DNA of 64,000 bases from Patiria miniata (GCF_015706575.1 NW_024037076.1:19472898-19536897), one strand, 5' to 3'; positions 51,901 to 63,128 are shown, counted from the first letter of the stretch. Made by a program: numbers and translations. Notes: generated by a model from the sequence alone, not told the origin.

Positions 51901-54900
51901 TGTCTCGAGAAAAAAGTCAACAGGTCATGGATCTATATTTCTTCTTATAACACCTCACCCACAGATTCTGTGTCTTGATTGGCCGAGAGCGAGTCACGTT
52001 ACTTTCTAATTTTGCTATCTTTCTGTGCACGGCCAAAAGTACTATGCGCATAGCAACCAAAGTACTATACCATTAGCAACCAAAGTACTATTTCCACGGC
52101 ATGGTATTTGTGTGCAAATGCATGCTGGTGTGTGCGTTGTGCGTAGCGCGTATTATTCCAAAGAGAGCGCGCCGCAGACTTGGGTTCAAACATTTCGTGA
52201 AGGGGTAGTTTTTAAGAGAGAAATACATTTTCCACCAATTTTGTATTGAAATTGAAGTTTTTTTCAACTGTGTTCAGATTTAAATAATTTCAAATATTAA
52301 AATCAAGCAGAATCTGTGGGTGAAGTGTTATAAAACAAATATTGAATGCTTTATCTCGTGGTGAAGTAAAACTAGCCTCCCGAGGTGATCCATGGACCAT
52401 TCTATTTTCCCGAGGCGAAGCTGAGGGAAAATAGAATGCTATGCTTCATGGATCACCATAGAAGTGATCCATGGACCATTCTATTTTCCCTCGGCTTCAC
52501 CTCGGGAAAATAGAATGGTCCATGGATCACCTCGGGAGGCTAGTTTTACTACACCACTCGAAGCATTCAATATTTGTATAATATTTGGTCTAAAGTTACT
52601 TACTTGGTTTTTTTATGAAAGCCTGCATCTGTACGCAGAGTAGGTCAGCTAACTGTATAATTAGATGTAGTCTGTCTCTGACAAGCGGACAATATTTCCT
52701 ATATTACCTACAGCAATGAAAGACATGAGACACGGCAGAGGGGACAAGAAGATCCTGAAGCGGTCCAAAGCCAACTCGCTACCCAACACCCCCAAGAAAC
52801 TGCTGTCGGAGGAGATCAATAGACGATGCCGCACAGATATCAAGAAGAGAAGAGCTGCCCAGCTGGCTATCGGTGAGTAGTTCAATTAGGATAAGGTTGC
52901 CTAACGTCAAGGCTCTACTACCTTGTTGAAAACAAGCAGGAGATCCTAACCCCCTTATAGTTCCCAGGACTACCCTGCTAAATCAGTCCGACGGTAACTA
53001 ATATGAGTTCCCTGCGCAATCCAACACAATCCAACATGCCAAGATGTTGGGTACCTGAAAATATAAAATGACTGGCCTGCTCAATCCAACAGAATCCAAC
53101 TTTGCCTTATTTTTCTGTTGTTTTCTGAGTCCAACCTAATGTAGCACAATCCAACTGTCCATATTATTGGTTACATGCTGAATCCAACAGAGTCCAACTT
53201 GGCATTATTTACCCAGTACCCAACAGAATCCGACTATGAATGTTTTCAGTTGCCTGCGGAATCCAACAGGAATATATACAAGGTCTTTTAATGCTCAATC
53301 CAAGAGAATCCAATGGAAATGTAAAATAGTTGGATCCTGTTGGATTGAGCAGGGTATGGGTTTTAACAATGTGTCCAAGAGACGGATGGTCTACAGACTT
53401 TGTGCATGCGATACATCACTTTGTGGTACAAACGGTGATTTATTGAGAAAATTCTTGGCCTTTTTAGTTTCTGGACCATTATACTACTCACAAATATTCC
53501 TATGAGAGTGTGGAAATTACTGATAGGTCAGGTTACTACAGCGTCATGTTTTTGCAATGTGACCATGCTTTGGTGTGTTCCTCTTTTATACACAAAAGAT
53601 GCACGCTGTTTTTTTATGATTTTATGCCTACATATTTAGAAATACTTTTTACATATCAGACTCTAACTTTGATCTGCATGAGCCAGTTTTCATGGTACAT
53701 AAGTGCAGGAGAAATGCCCTTGTATGACTCTTGTCGGTAAACCACAGAGTGCCTTCATTGGCTCCAGTAGTCATGGAAATGGGGAACATAAAACAAGACA
53801 AGTTAACAGTTTCATGCATTGAGAGAAGTTGACTTTACCAGGAATGAATTCTGAGATGGCTGGGCTACCTCTCTAAGCACTCTTCCCACAGCACCATTGT
53901 TTCACATTTGGTCGTTCAATTTACAGTACTCGCGGTACTTTGAGATCAGATTTCAGTTCAATATCCTGTTGTTGGATATGTACTCTCCTCCTTGAAGTTG
54001 TAAAAGTATCAGTCAGTATTTTCTTGATGGTAATTTGTAACTATAAACTCTTGTGTGCAGCTGCTCTCAAGAAGACACGAGCCCGCAGTCTCTCCCTGCC
54101 AAACATCAACGACCACTTTCATCACGGCATCATGTCTAGTGCTCCAAACACCCCGACGGGCATGGAAAACAGTTCATCGGCACACCTGTCGCACTCCATG
54201 CCCTCCAACTCCCTGCAGAACTTCCTGAAGCCGCGCCGGCCCGGCGGCAACTCTGACCAGTACGACATTGACAACATTGTGATCCCCTACTCCATGCTGG
54301 CCTCCACACGAGTGGAGAAGTTGGAGTACAAGGAGATCATGACGCCCAAATGGAGGAAGATCGCGGAGAATGAGCTGACGGCATGGAAGAATCACGTCCA
54401 GGAGGTGAACAATATTGAGGTAAGGCTGGTGGCAGAGGTTGTGAAAAAAAAAATATGGGTGAGAAGATCAAGGATCATTATCAAGGATTTTCTAAGTTGT
54501 GGACAGTTTTGGTTCCGTTAGAGAGGAACTCATATGCTCGTGTACCTGTGGGGTGTGACCTTTGGGGTGGAGGTATATGCTTCGTGGATTCTGAGATGAT
54601 CCAGGGGCTGATTTCTCCAAACTCGTCTTATCTTGGACTCATCTTACGAAATAAGACAAGTTCCCGCTCTAAGATCGATCATAGCTAAGATGCGACCAAA
54701 GATCTATTTCACTAAAGGTATCTTAACCTGACCCTGCTAAATGCAACAGAATGCACCAATGTTGCAAGTTGTTGCATTTAGCAGCCTCCTGATCTGATGC
54801 ATTCCACCCCTGCATTCCGTTGCAGTTGGCAGGGTAGGTACTTGGTACCAAAGCTGGCATGTTTTAGTTCACTGCATTCTGTTGCATTTGGCAGGGTGCC

Positions 54901-57033
54901 TAGAGAATACCCCGTGGGGATTAGGGTTATGCAAGACGTATCGGAAATACAGTTGTTGGAATGCTGTTTCGCGTTTGTTTTTACCGCTTGAGGAAACTGT
55001 ATTTCCTCCTCTTGCGTTAAAATTAGCTTAGAAACTGTCGTGAAAATATACCCTTAGGCTGAAACTCGCCTTTAAAGTTCCTTAGAATATGTTGTTTTCT
55101 TCCACCTCAATTGAAAGGGTGTCCAGTAATGCTTAGTGGTTAAGGAACATTTTGCACAGATATGAAAAGGAGTTTGTGGGGAAAAAATGTGCAGCCTTGC
55201 GTAATATTGAAATTTGCAAAGAGAATTCATGTGTTATCTTAAGCACTGAGAGCTATTATAGAAATGCCTCTTTCATTGCATGAGTGACTCACAGTCAGCA
55301 AGCCCTTTGGTTTAGGAAACCATATTTTCAAACAAGTCTGTAGAAATTTCATTTGTATTGTGCACAACTAAGTGTGGAGAAAATGACTCATCACATTGAA
55401 CAAAGACTTACTTTCTTGGACTGAACCGCAGAATTTTGCTTCACTGCGTATCATTGGGTGATAGTTGTATGCAAAACATGAGGATGGTAGGGCTGTTAGT
55501 TGTTTTAGTTGCTGTTCTTTTAGCTTGGGTTTGCTTGACCTTTACGTGCCGTCATTTTTTTCCTACTCACCGGTCATATTGTTGTCATGTAGTATAGTGC
55601 TCATTACACACTGCTGTAACCCAGTGGCACAATCTTTGAACTTGAAATTGAGATGTGATTTCCTGGGGAAATGATGTCACCAGGGCTCATCAGTCCAGAA
55701 ATTAAAAAAAACAAAGGTTGAGACTTTGTATTTTAATTTTTTTAACGTTTAGCAAATACTTTAAGAAACTTTTAAACGTTAAGCCATTTCCAAAGGCTGA
55801 TGTGTTCCCATTATGTCTGCAGACCGGCGTGATTGACATGATAAATCGATTTGATTGACATGCTTAATAGCAGGCAGTTATTAAAAGTGTAAAAACTTAA
55901 CTGCGTGTACCTCAAATGTAATCAAGTATTGTAATCAAGTATACATGTATGTATATAGTATGTAATCAAGTATTGTAGCATAAAAAGGGTCTTAAAAAGT
56001 CCTAAATTTGACTTGCTGAAACGTGCAGATACACTAAAACGATTTATAATTGTTTAATTAATTGTTCACGTTTAAACATTTAAACGTGAAAATGTCACAT
56101 TCAACAAAACAAGTCTCTACTCATAGAGCATTTGGGGTGTTGTGATCAGTCATGACTTTTGCATTACTTTGTAATCACCTAGATGCATCCCTAGTCAATA
56201 TCAATTTCTGTTAAATTTGATTTCATAATTCAGCATTTAAAATTAAATTGTGTTTCTTTTTGTGTGTATTTGTGTAGGATTTCGAAACCTTGTCAGACAG
56301 TGAGGTCATGGAACGCCACGCCAAGTGTGAAATCAGCGAGCGCCAGAAATTCCTGACCATTCTGGCCAATCAGAACAGCCATGCCCATCAACGCCGAGGG
56401 GCACGTCGTTCTCGCAACAACAGCCAGGGCAACACCCCAGAGCCTTACTCCCCGGATGCAAACCTGTTTGATCAAAACCAACCCTCTAGTGTGAATTCCT
56501 CCAATGCCCCATCCCCGCTCACCACACAGGAGGCATTGAGCCCGTCTGGCAGTTTTTCTCTGAGCGGCAATGGAGGCGGTGGCAGCAGTGGCGGTGCCCA
56601 GCGGTCCAGAACTAGCTCATGGGAGAAGCGGCGGTCATCCAGCGCAAGTGACACCAACCTCGAGAACTCACAGCAAGGCAGCTTTGAAGAATTGGGCCAC
56701 ATTGACAATCCCTGGCCCATGCGCATTTTCCCCCTGGATGAGTATGAATGCAGTGAATTAGGTTGTCAATCAGAGGAAGAACAGGAAGCGGAGCTAGAGG
56801 TCAAAAAGGAAGTGGAGGCAGAGGAGAAGACGCCTTCAGAGGTGTCCTCCTCAATGAGCCTGCAGAATAACGTCAAGATGGAAGAAGGATCTTCACGTAG
56901 TAGTCCACTTGGGGAGCTGTTGGAGGACTCATCTGGCCCTGAAGACATAGATGATCCCAATGACCCTGAGTGGACAGTTGTGTCACCAGACAGACAGCGT
57001 AGCTCCATTGTTTTAAGATTGGCCAAGAGGTGA
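44586..57033 (+). CDS. KANSL1: KAT8 regulatory NSL complex subunit 1 (KANSL1), seven coding exons
   Basis: The joined exons (44586-45934, 46816-47669, 48329-48419, 49093-49241, 52714-52872, 54061-54419, 56278-57033) give 1,238 residues, against about 1,105 in human. KANSL1 scaffolds the nuclear NSL complex, which contains MOF/KAT8 and WDR5 and acetylates histone H4 at promoters. Seen: N-terminal [10 protein letters not shown] as in vertebrate KANSL1; an acidic SSSGGES block; WKW...[22 protein letters not shown] (about residues 650-656), equivalent to the WDR5-binding WIN motif; and the PEHE region from about residue 934 ([12 protein letters not shown]... [16 protein letters not shown]), known to contact MOF. 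The C-terminus is Ser-rich and acidic. All splice phases are consistent. The paralogue KANSL1L is less likely given the N-terminal match. Confidence 0.95.
46063..46450. repeat. Inverted copy of the 12.9-13.6 kb repeat
   Basis: AATCCTGCAAAATCCTCC, GGGTGACCACTGCCTCAATC and CTGCCTCAACA-type blocks occur in reverse order relative to 13.0-13.6 kb. It lies in KANSL1 intron 1 and preserves the uninterrupted version of the site used by the 13027-13394 MITE. Confidence 0.6.
46816..47669 (+). CDS. KANSL1: KANSL1 coding exon 2 (residues 450-734)
   Basis: Acceptor caacag at 46815, donor gtaact at 47670, phase 2 in and 1 out. It starts (L)[19 protein letters not shown], the most conserved central block, and contains CARTRPV at 47414-47434 followed by a basic [11 protein letters not shown]...C..C segment ([15 protein letters not shown]) matches a conserved Cys-containing stretch in human KANSL1. 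Confidence 0.95.
48329..48419 (+). CDS. KANSL1: KANSL1 coding exon 3
   Basis: Acceptor cccactag, donor gtaaga, 91 nt, phase 1 to 2. It encodes [20 protein letters not shown] then [11 protein letters not shown], aligning with human FP-DDVPTSLHFQ..LKSQWQ. Confidence 0.92.
49093..49241 (+). CDS. KANSL1: KANSL1 coding exon 4
   Basis: Acceptor cttcatag, donor gtatgt, 149 nt, phase 2 to 1. It is Lys/Arg-rich ([20 protein letters not shown]..), probably a nuclear-localisation or nucleic-acid-contact stretch. Confidence 0.9.
51945..52333. mobile_element. TIR element with TTATAACACCTCACCCACAG ends
   Basis: Left TTATAACACCTCACCCACAG (ATTCTG) pairs with (CAGAAT)CTGTGGGTGAAGTGTTATAA at 52309-52333. The interior repeats AGCAACCAAAGTACTAT twice. 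It abuts the palindrome at 52335. Confidence 0.7.
52335..52577. mobile_element. Long palindrome/foldback element with about 112-bp arms
   Basis: ACAAATATTGAATGCTT at the left pairs with AAGCATTCAATATTTGT at the right, and the arms match continuously through CTAGCCTCCCGAGGTGATCC and ATTCTATTTTCCC. Sub-palindromes (GATCCATGG) occur inside. It could form a stable cruciform or hairpin. Confidence 0.85.
52714..52872 (+). CDS. KANSL1: KANSL1 coding exon 5
   Basis: Acceptor acctacag, donor gtgagt, 159 nt, phase 1-1. [20 protein letters not shown], then [10 protein letters not shown] and [10 protein letters not shown]; strongly basic. Confidence 0.92.
52971..53356. mobile_element. TIR element with AATCCAACAGAATCCAAC subrepeats
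   Basis: Left TACCCTGCTAAATC and right, inverted, TACCCTGCTCAATCC. The interior repeats (G)AATCCAACA several times on the + strand. A related shorter element is at 54731-54897. Confidence 0.65.
54061..54419 (+). CDS. KANSL1: KANSL1 coding exon 6 (start of PEHE region)
   Basis: Acceptor tgtgtgcag, donor gtaagg, 359 nt, phase 1 to 0. [20 protein letters not shown] then [14 protein letters not shown] matches human [20 protein letters not shown] then LQYKEILTPSWREV. Local GC is raised. Confidence 0.96.
54731..54897. mobile_element. TIR element with ATGCAACAGAATGCA ends
   Basis: Left ACCCTGCTAAATGCAACAGA, right inverted ACCCTGCCAAATGCAACAGA. About 167 bp. It shares the CCCTGCNNAATNCAACAGAA scheme with 52971-53356. 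Confidence 0.7.
56278..57033 (+). CDS. KANSL1: KANSL1 last coding exon (residues 988-1238)
   Basis: Acceptor tttgtgtag, phase 0, stop TGA at 57031-57033. [20 protein letters not shown] then ERQKFL completes the PEHE region (human ..[20 protein letters not shown]). After that come RRGARRSR, Ser/Gly-rich sequence, and an acidic [13 protein letters not shown] end not obvious in human. Confidence 0.95.
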   Translation, partial: DFETLSDSEVMERHAKCEISERQKFLTILANQNSHAHQRRGARRSRNNSQGNTPEPYSPDANLFDQNQPSSVNSSNAPSPLTTQEALSPSGSFSLSGNGGGGSSGGAQRSRTSSWEKRRSSSASDTNLENSQQGSFEELGHIDNPWPMRIFPLDEYECSELGCQSEEEQEAELEVKKEVEAEEKTPSEVSSSMSLQNNVKMEEGSSRSSPLGELLEDSSGPEDIDDPNDPEWTVVSPDRQRSSIVLRLAKR

Positions 57034-60005
57034 AGCTAACTGCTACAAATCTTCATCCAAGAAGGTTCTTGTAGTCTCGGCCTACCTGATGAAAGAGTCA
57101 AGGCCAAATATGGTATGTCATGTATCTGTACTACACCAAGGTTTCAGACAACAGGTCTGTGAGATATAGATAGTACAAGTAAGCCACCAAAAAAAAATAC
57201 AAAATATTAAAAATTAAAAAAATAAAGCAGGCTCAAGTTGAAAATATTTGTTGCTTGTTCTATGTAATAAGTGTTCATACTCTGAAGTTGATATTTCAAA
57301 TTGGAAACCCATTCACCGTCAGTGCCCTTATTTATCCCTTGTACTCTGGTCATGTAAACCACACATTGTTCTACTGCTATGCATTGGTGATGTACAATGT
57401 AAATACAATATCTCAGTTTTGTCAATACCCTAACCTAACAAGGAAAGTGTGCTGTAGAAGTACTTACACATGTACAATCGTGGGGTGGTTCTCTGTTTGT
57501 TTTGTTTCAAAGTTGATTAAGAGCTGAAGTTCAAACACACTATGTGGAGCATGCTTTCTCTTTGCACAGCACGTATTCTGTTTTCTGTCATTCTTAACTG
57601 CGGCACACCTTTCTGGTTTTGCCGGTTCAGCAGATCATTGGACATCTTATAGAGGTGTGCGCTGAAAATTCGGACCGATCATACCGTATAGCGGGCGACC
57701 GGATAAAATTAAAGATGTAGATTTTTTTCGAATCCGATTTCACCGGATCCGATTTCACCGGACGCAATATTTATGTTAACAAATCAGATTCACAAAGAAA
57801 GTCACATGGTTGTTATCATATGACTGTTCATTATGTGACCGATCATCATGTGACCGGTTAAACGACAGAATCGGGCATGTGTGCGGATAACGTTGCGGTC
57901 TAATGCAGTGGTGCGAAAAAAAAACGTACCGGTTATGGGGTGATCCGGGAAACAGGTAAAATCGGGAAGGTGTGCGCCTGGCTTTAATGCTGTGTTAAAA
58001 TCAGAGCATTTGGTTGGCACAGTGTTGACTGTGAATGATGAGTAGTTAGTACTAAAGCAGGGGTATTGATGTGTTTACTATCAAAAATGCAACCCGCCAA
58101 AAAGTAAACAAAACTGGATTATGTTTGTCACCTTGGGTATAACAAAAGTTCTTTTTGTTTTGTTTATTTTAGATTTGATTTTATCAAGTTAGAGTTGACT
58201 TGTACTGTTACACCTAGTTTGCTGGAAAAACTCAACCAAAATGTGTGATTATTGATTCTGTATTTTACGCAGTTCTTGGGAGGTGTTCATTTGCATTGCT
58301 GAAACACAATTCGGTCTAACTCATGAAAAACAATATATCGCTTATATAGTGAGTGTTGTCATTTTGCAGCTGGGTTTTTTTTTATATAAATAAAATAACA
58401 CAAAAAAGAAAACGATATAAATAAATGAACTAGATAGGTATTGTCCAAATTTGGTCTTTTCAAATCGACTTTCTATCATTCACCTTCACATTATATTTTG
58501 TGAACAAAATATACTACTTAGATTTTATATTCCCTAGTAATTTCAACCGTCATACTAAGATAAGATGTTAAGCTAATTAGCCTAGCCTTCGATTTGTGAA
58601 ACCATTATGTACAAGAAAGATGGACGTAATGCATAGTTCAATTAGGACAGGGTTTTTTTTATATGATCACCCAGTCTGAGTACATCAATCATTTTGTACT
58701 AATGAATGTTTGTATCTAACAAGATGCATGCATGGCATGTTTGCCGTTTTGTTCTTGATTTATTTTGGGTTTTTTTTTTTTTACTTGCTTCTAGTACACA
58801 GGTGTTGTGTAAAATGTGCCTGATTTGGTTTTGTTTTCTGGGGGTTTTATTTGGGGGGGGGTGTACATTATAATTCTTATGAACTCGTTTTTTAGTCTTC
58901 AACTGTTTTAACAAGCACATCAATCCCTTGTCGCATAAAGTCAAGTAGAAACTTATCTACCAAAATTATTATTGTTTTTTTTTTTTCTTCAAAATCAGGC
59001 ATTTTACATGTTGAGTTCAGTTAGCACACACCATAATTCATTTATATTATTCATTATGATTAATGACACAGAACAATCTTGTAACTTTGTGTATGTTAAT
59101 AGGGTTCACAGATGAACTGCTTGATCAATATACGTGCACCATTAGCTTTGCCCAAACCATTTCATTTTAGCGAGGTATTTTCAAAATGTAGGAGTACACG
59201 GCTATCTACATTATACATTAAGCATTCTGTATAAAATTGTATATAGTGTAAATTGAATGTAAATGATGTTCACATTGAATTGGAGGTGTTGAAATCTAGT
59301 ACCATACATTATATTTCCAATTTCGCCCATGAAACGCCCTCCCTATATGTGTGTGTGCGAGTTTACTGCCTCAGTGGGACTGTAAACCGATCAATTCCCC
59401 TATCCTGCACGTCATCCCAGAATTAGCTTCTTTCTTTTTGTTCTTCTCTGTTGATACACGATTTGTATTGTCATTGTGAAAATGTATATTTTTGCATACA
59501 GAATGTTCTGGGTTAAACACGTTTTTTCTTTCTTTCTCACTTTCCTCAAAGATATCTACTGTTTGTAGGCGTGTAAAAACTGGTTACTCGTTTTTGAAAT
59601 TATTACAAAATGGTGACAGTCGTTAGTTCACCTTGGGGGAGGGGCATTTATTTTCAGAATGCAGCCATGTTTTGAGTATCCCGGATAAGTTGACATAATG
59701 TTACATGATAACGCTAGCATTTTTGTTTTCTAACAGTTTATTTTGTTGTACAGAGTAGAGCAACTAGGTTCGACTGTACATTTCTAGAGTTGCTGGTCGC
59801 CATTGTATATAATGTTAGTGTTACTGTTTGAGCAGACGGGGCCTGGTCACTCTTTATTCTTTACATGCAAAAAACAGCCGCTCTGGTCGGTTTGTGTTAC
59901 CATCTCGCTACATGTATTTTGTATCAGTAGTTGGGAGGTAAAATAATGTAAAGGATATTACTCGTATTTCCCCATGGAGAAACAATAAAAATGTGTGTAC
60001 TGCAG
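57034..60005 (+). other. KANSL1: KANSL1 3' UTR (probable)
   Basis: Two candidate poly(A) signals: AATAAA at 57221-57226 for a short form, and AATAAA at 59984-59989 followed by TGTGTGTACTG for a long one. The long form would contain the TTAA MITE at 57598-57983. AT-rich with no other frame. Confidence 0.5.
57598..57983. mobile_element. piggyBac-like MITE flanked by TTAA (copy 2)
   Basis: TTAA at 57594-57597 and 57984-57987. Right terminus, inverted: AGCCAGGCGCACACCTTCCC, as in copy 1; left CTGCGGCACACCTTTCTGG. The GTCACATGAT/ATCATGTGAC words of copy 1 are also present. 386 bp. Confidence 0.8.
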
Positions 60006-60242
60006 GCACATCTTCCTTGTAAAATAATTGATCGATTATTAAGCGTTATTTTGTACGAAAAGTCAATTTATTCCCCTGTTTTGGATTGAATCCATTGCTC
60101 TTTTTTCTTTTAATAAATATTTTCACTTTTTATTGGGAAACTGTAGTCATCCAGTAGACTAGCTCTTTCCAAAGGAAATTATAAATGTGAGGTCTTACTA
60201 ATTTGAGCGATGATAAATTTTGTAATTCGGTATTCATCACTG

Positions 60243-60556
60243 AGGCCGTGTCCGAATTACTTGGCTACGGCTAGAAATTACACACGCGCCTATGGAAGCG
60301 GCTGCAGCCACTTCCCAAAGACCCGTGTGTTATCTCGGCCATAGCCAAGTCATTGATCTATCGCCATTTGCGAATTAGCCACGCCCTTAGACAACGCTTT
60401 GGAGTTTTTGTACGCTGACTGTTGTTTGTCTCAGATTTTGCCTGTTCTGCGTCCATTTGTATATCATGTACATATGTAATTGGACAATATTTCACCAACT
60501 GCGTTGACGCGATTTTAACACGATTCTACCACGATAGGTCAATTCGGACACAGCCC
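60243..60556. mobile_element. MITE of the GGC(T/C)GTGTCCGAATT family
   Basis: Left GGCCGTGTCCGAATTACTTG, right inverted GGGCTGTGTCCGAATTG. It contains an inner hairpin (ATGGAAGCGGCTGCAGCCAC) like the 34488-34610 copy. Confidence 0.65.
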
Positions 60557-60867
60557 TAGTACAGACCTTTCTAGGCTTGGTTGGCGAACTGCACATTTTG
60601 CCAACCACGGGTTGCAAAACTATGGAAGGTCCAACACTGCAAAAATGAAGAAGAGTTATTACAGATAACCAAAATATTACTTGATCGTTGAAAATTCAAC
60701 ATTGTCAACAAAGCTACAACATAATTCCTAAACATGCCTTTTTACTATGTATTGAGGGCGTTATGGGGAGTTTTTTTTGAAAAACCACGGCTTCAATTTA
60801 TGCGCTTGCGGCAGCCCATATAAAATGGCGCCAGTGTTTACAAACAAAAGAAAGGTCTATTTTTGTG

Positions 60868-60955
60868 CAACCTCGTCCCCAGTGCTTACTTTATTTCCAA
60901 CCTTGTTTCAGGTAGTGATGGGCGCGTACTGCTCGACACCCTGGGGACGAAGTTG
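60868..60955. mobile_element. Tiny TIR element (CAACCTCGTCCCCAG)
   Basis: CAACCTCGTCCCCAG at the left pairs with CTGGGGACGAAGTTG at the right, 88 bp apart end to end. It is a non-coding hairpin. Confidence 0.55.
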
Positions 60956-61074
60956 ATCTGTGTGTGGTTTTATTTTCGCAAGGGCGCCACCAATCAGTTA
61001 AAAAAATCTTGCTTTCTGTGCCAAGTGATGGCGCTACTCAAAATTGTCTTCCAGGGGTGCAGTGTAGACCAGTA

Positions 61075-61510
61075 AATCGGTCCAAAATTCCCTTCGCCGG
61101 CCAAATCACGATTTGCATGACCTCAAATTCCTCGGCATAAGAGGATTTTGTGGGCTATGAACTTATTAAGTGTTTGTAAAGAGAAGGGTGAAAGCCGTGC
61201 ACAGGATCACTGTGAGCTTGTATTTCTGTCAAATTTGGACGAAGGGCCCTAAAAGCGCTCCGGCAATTTTGCAATGGAGCGTAAGCATCGTTTTTCACAG
61301 TAGCGATGTGCTTCAGGACTATTTTTAGGGGTTTTCATCTTCGGATGGCAATTTCTCCCCAAAGTCATCGGATGACCCCCCGAAAATTGAACAGAAAATT
61401 AAAGATGATGCAATAAGCTTAAATTTGATGCGTGTCTTGACTGAACACCTCAGAGAGTTGTGAGTATTTCTAATAATTTTGGAAAGTGCGCGTAATTACC
61501 ACCATACCAA
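61075..61510. repeat. Dispersed repeat, copy 2 (uninterrupted)
   Basis: Homologous to 36470-37560 without the hAT insertion. It serves as the empty-site reference. Confidence 0.65.
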
Positions 61511-63049
61511 TGTCCATGGCAGCATATTTACTGATCTGGACCCCAGACTCTTTCGCTTTGGTGGGATCGGGACGAACGATTCCCATAAAATTGCTGAAAC
61601 GCAAATATCCTTTTGACAGAGAAATATCGGGAGTTCCCTATAGGAGTACAAGACACATCCCTGGCAACCCTCTATCCTTGTTCTCTCCCGAGGGAGGGGG
61701 ATCGATGAAGGGATCCATTAAAAAAGGTGTGGGTTCGCACCGATTTGTCCAAGATTTTGTTAAACCAGTAACCTGCCAATGTACATGTACATGTACTTGT
61801 GTCTAATAACTATACGTATGTTAAAGCTAAGATGGTTGCTATGCATGGCGTAACTGGAATTCCATTTGCGGGGGGGGGGGGTGCTCTAAGAGGGACCTTA
61901 CTTTCTGGAAGGTGGCACTCGAAGGGTTTTAACTATAGGCCTACTCATTCTTGCCTTTCCACTATTCGGGGGGGGGGGGGAGGGGGGCACAGGCCAGGTG
62001 TTGTTCCCATCCCCCTGCTAACTGTTCTTGTCCACTAACTTTTCACAATATGTTGTTTCCACTTACCTATGTTCTTCCTATACTTATACATGTTGTTGAT
62101 GGGAAAAGATATCTGTGAAGATTCATGTGACGTTAACCACTTGGAGGTGTGGTATGGTGACATTGTCAATCAAATGCATGGGTTCACTTGTCTTCCCTAG
62201 AGGCAATTTTGTTATTTATTTCTTTTTAAATTAATGACTGCATTATAACATGTATAGGCCTACATAATGCGTCCTCAACTAATCGGACCCAGACACCGCC
62301 CCCCCCCCCCCCATATTTTAAATGTAGCATGCTGGATGGGTGAATAAATAAAAGCGTGATAAAACGTTTATGGATCTGTGCTCTTCAACTTACACGTTTT
62401 AATTAACAGGGAAAAAGTCCTTCTATTGTGGGCCATAGGCCTTTTAAGTTGCTTTTGCGCTAATAGATCCGTCATTCGAGTGAAGTGGAATGGTTTCCAA
62501 TCCAAACATTTAATGTTGGATCAGTAATATTATTGATTAATATCGATTCATTTATTAAACGGGGGCAGGAAGTTGTGTCTACCCTGCCTGCCAGAACTCA
62601 ATAATTCGCAATTTGTAAAGTGACTGAATATTTGCCGATTTTTTTTTTCGTTCGATGTCCAAAAGTGACATACTAGTTGTATTGCTAGATAATTAACAAA
62701 CTATTAATAATAGAGAAAGTATATCTTCAAAAAAATTGAACCAAAAAAAAAGAGGAAATACACAACAAAAATTCCAATATAAGAATGGGGTCCAATGTCT
62801 CTATGGTGAGCAACGTGACCCAGTTAGTTATCTCCGTCCATATCTACTCAAATCTCGGAGGACAGTGTCAAAAGTAACTCGAACAAGGTGTCTCATTCGA
62901 ACTTTTTTTTTTAAATGTCATTGTGTTTATCTTCAATCAAGATAACCAAATCAATGATACACAAATGTTTGGACCCAATTTCGCAAGACTACACTAACGG
63001 AATTGTATACCGATAACAACAGCCCTCCCCCAAGCACTTTGACAAAAAA
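61511..63049. other. Intergenic, nothing recognised
   Basis: G runs at 61870 and 61970 and a C run at 62299. Short frames across these are compositional. No RNA gene or splice-consistent coding block. Confidence 0.45.
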
Positions 63050-63128
63050 AGTGTTCTTTCAGCAAAACGAAAACAATTCACATAGGATCGATGTATGTGA
63101 ACTGTTTTCGTTTTGCTGAAAGAACACT
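63050..63128. repeat. Near-perfect palindrome, about 35-bp arms
   Basis: AGTGTTCTTTCAGCAAAACG at 63050 pairs with CGTTTTGCTGAAAGAACACT ending at 63128. The arms extend to CACATA/TATGTG around a GGATCGATG centre. Confidence 0.85.

Larger units (their letters stand above)
49242..52713 (+). other. KANSL1 intron 4, repeat-filled
   Basis: 3.5 kb. CTCCAA..ATGCCA words recur at 49940-50180, and a double inverted-repeat unit sits at 51945-52577. No additional exon is seen. Confidence 0.6.

Noticed and set aside
54420..54521. Extension of KANSL1 exon 6 into the open frame beyond 54419
   Set aside because: A GTAAGG donor sits exactly where homology to KANSL1 stops, and homology resumes in phase at 56278.
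61486..61806. 106-codon + strand frame
   Set aside because: It begins in a dispersed repeat and shows no recognisable family.
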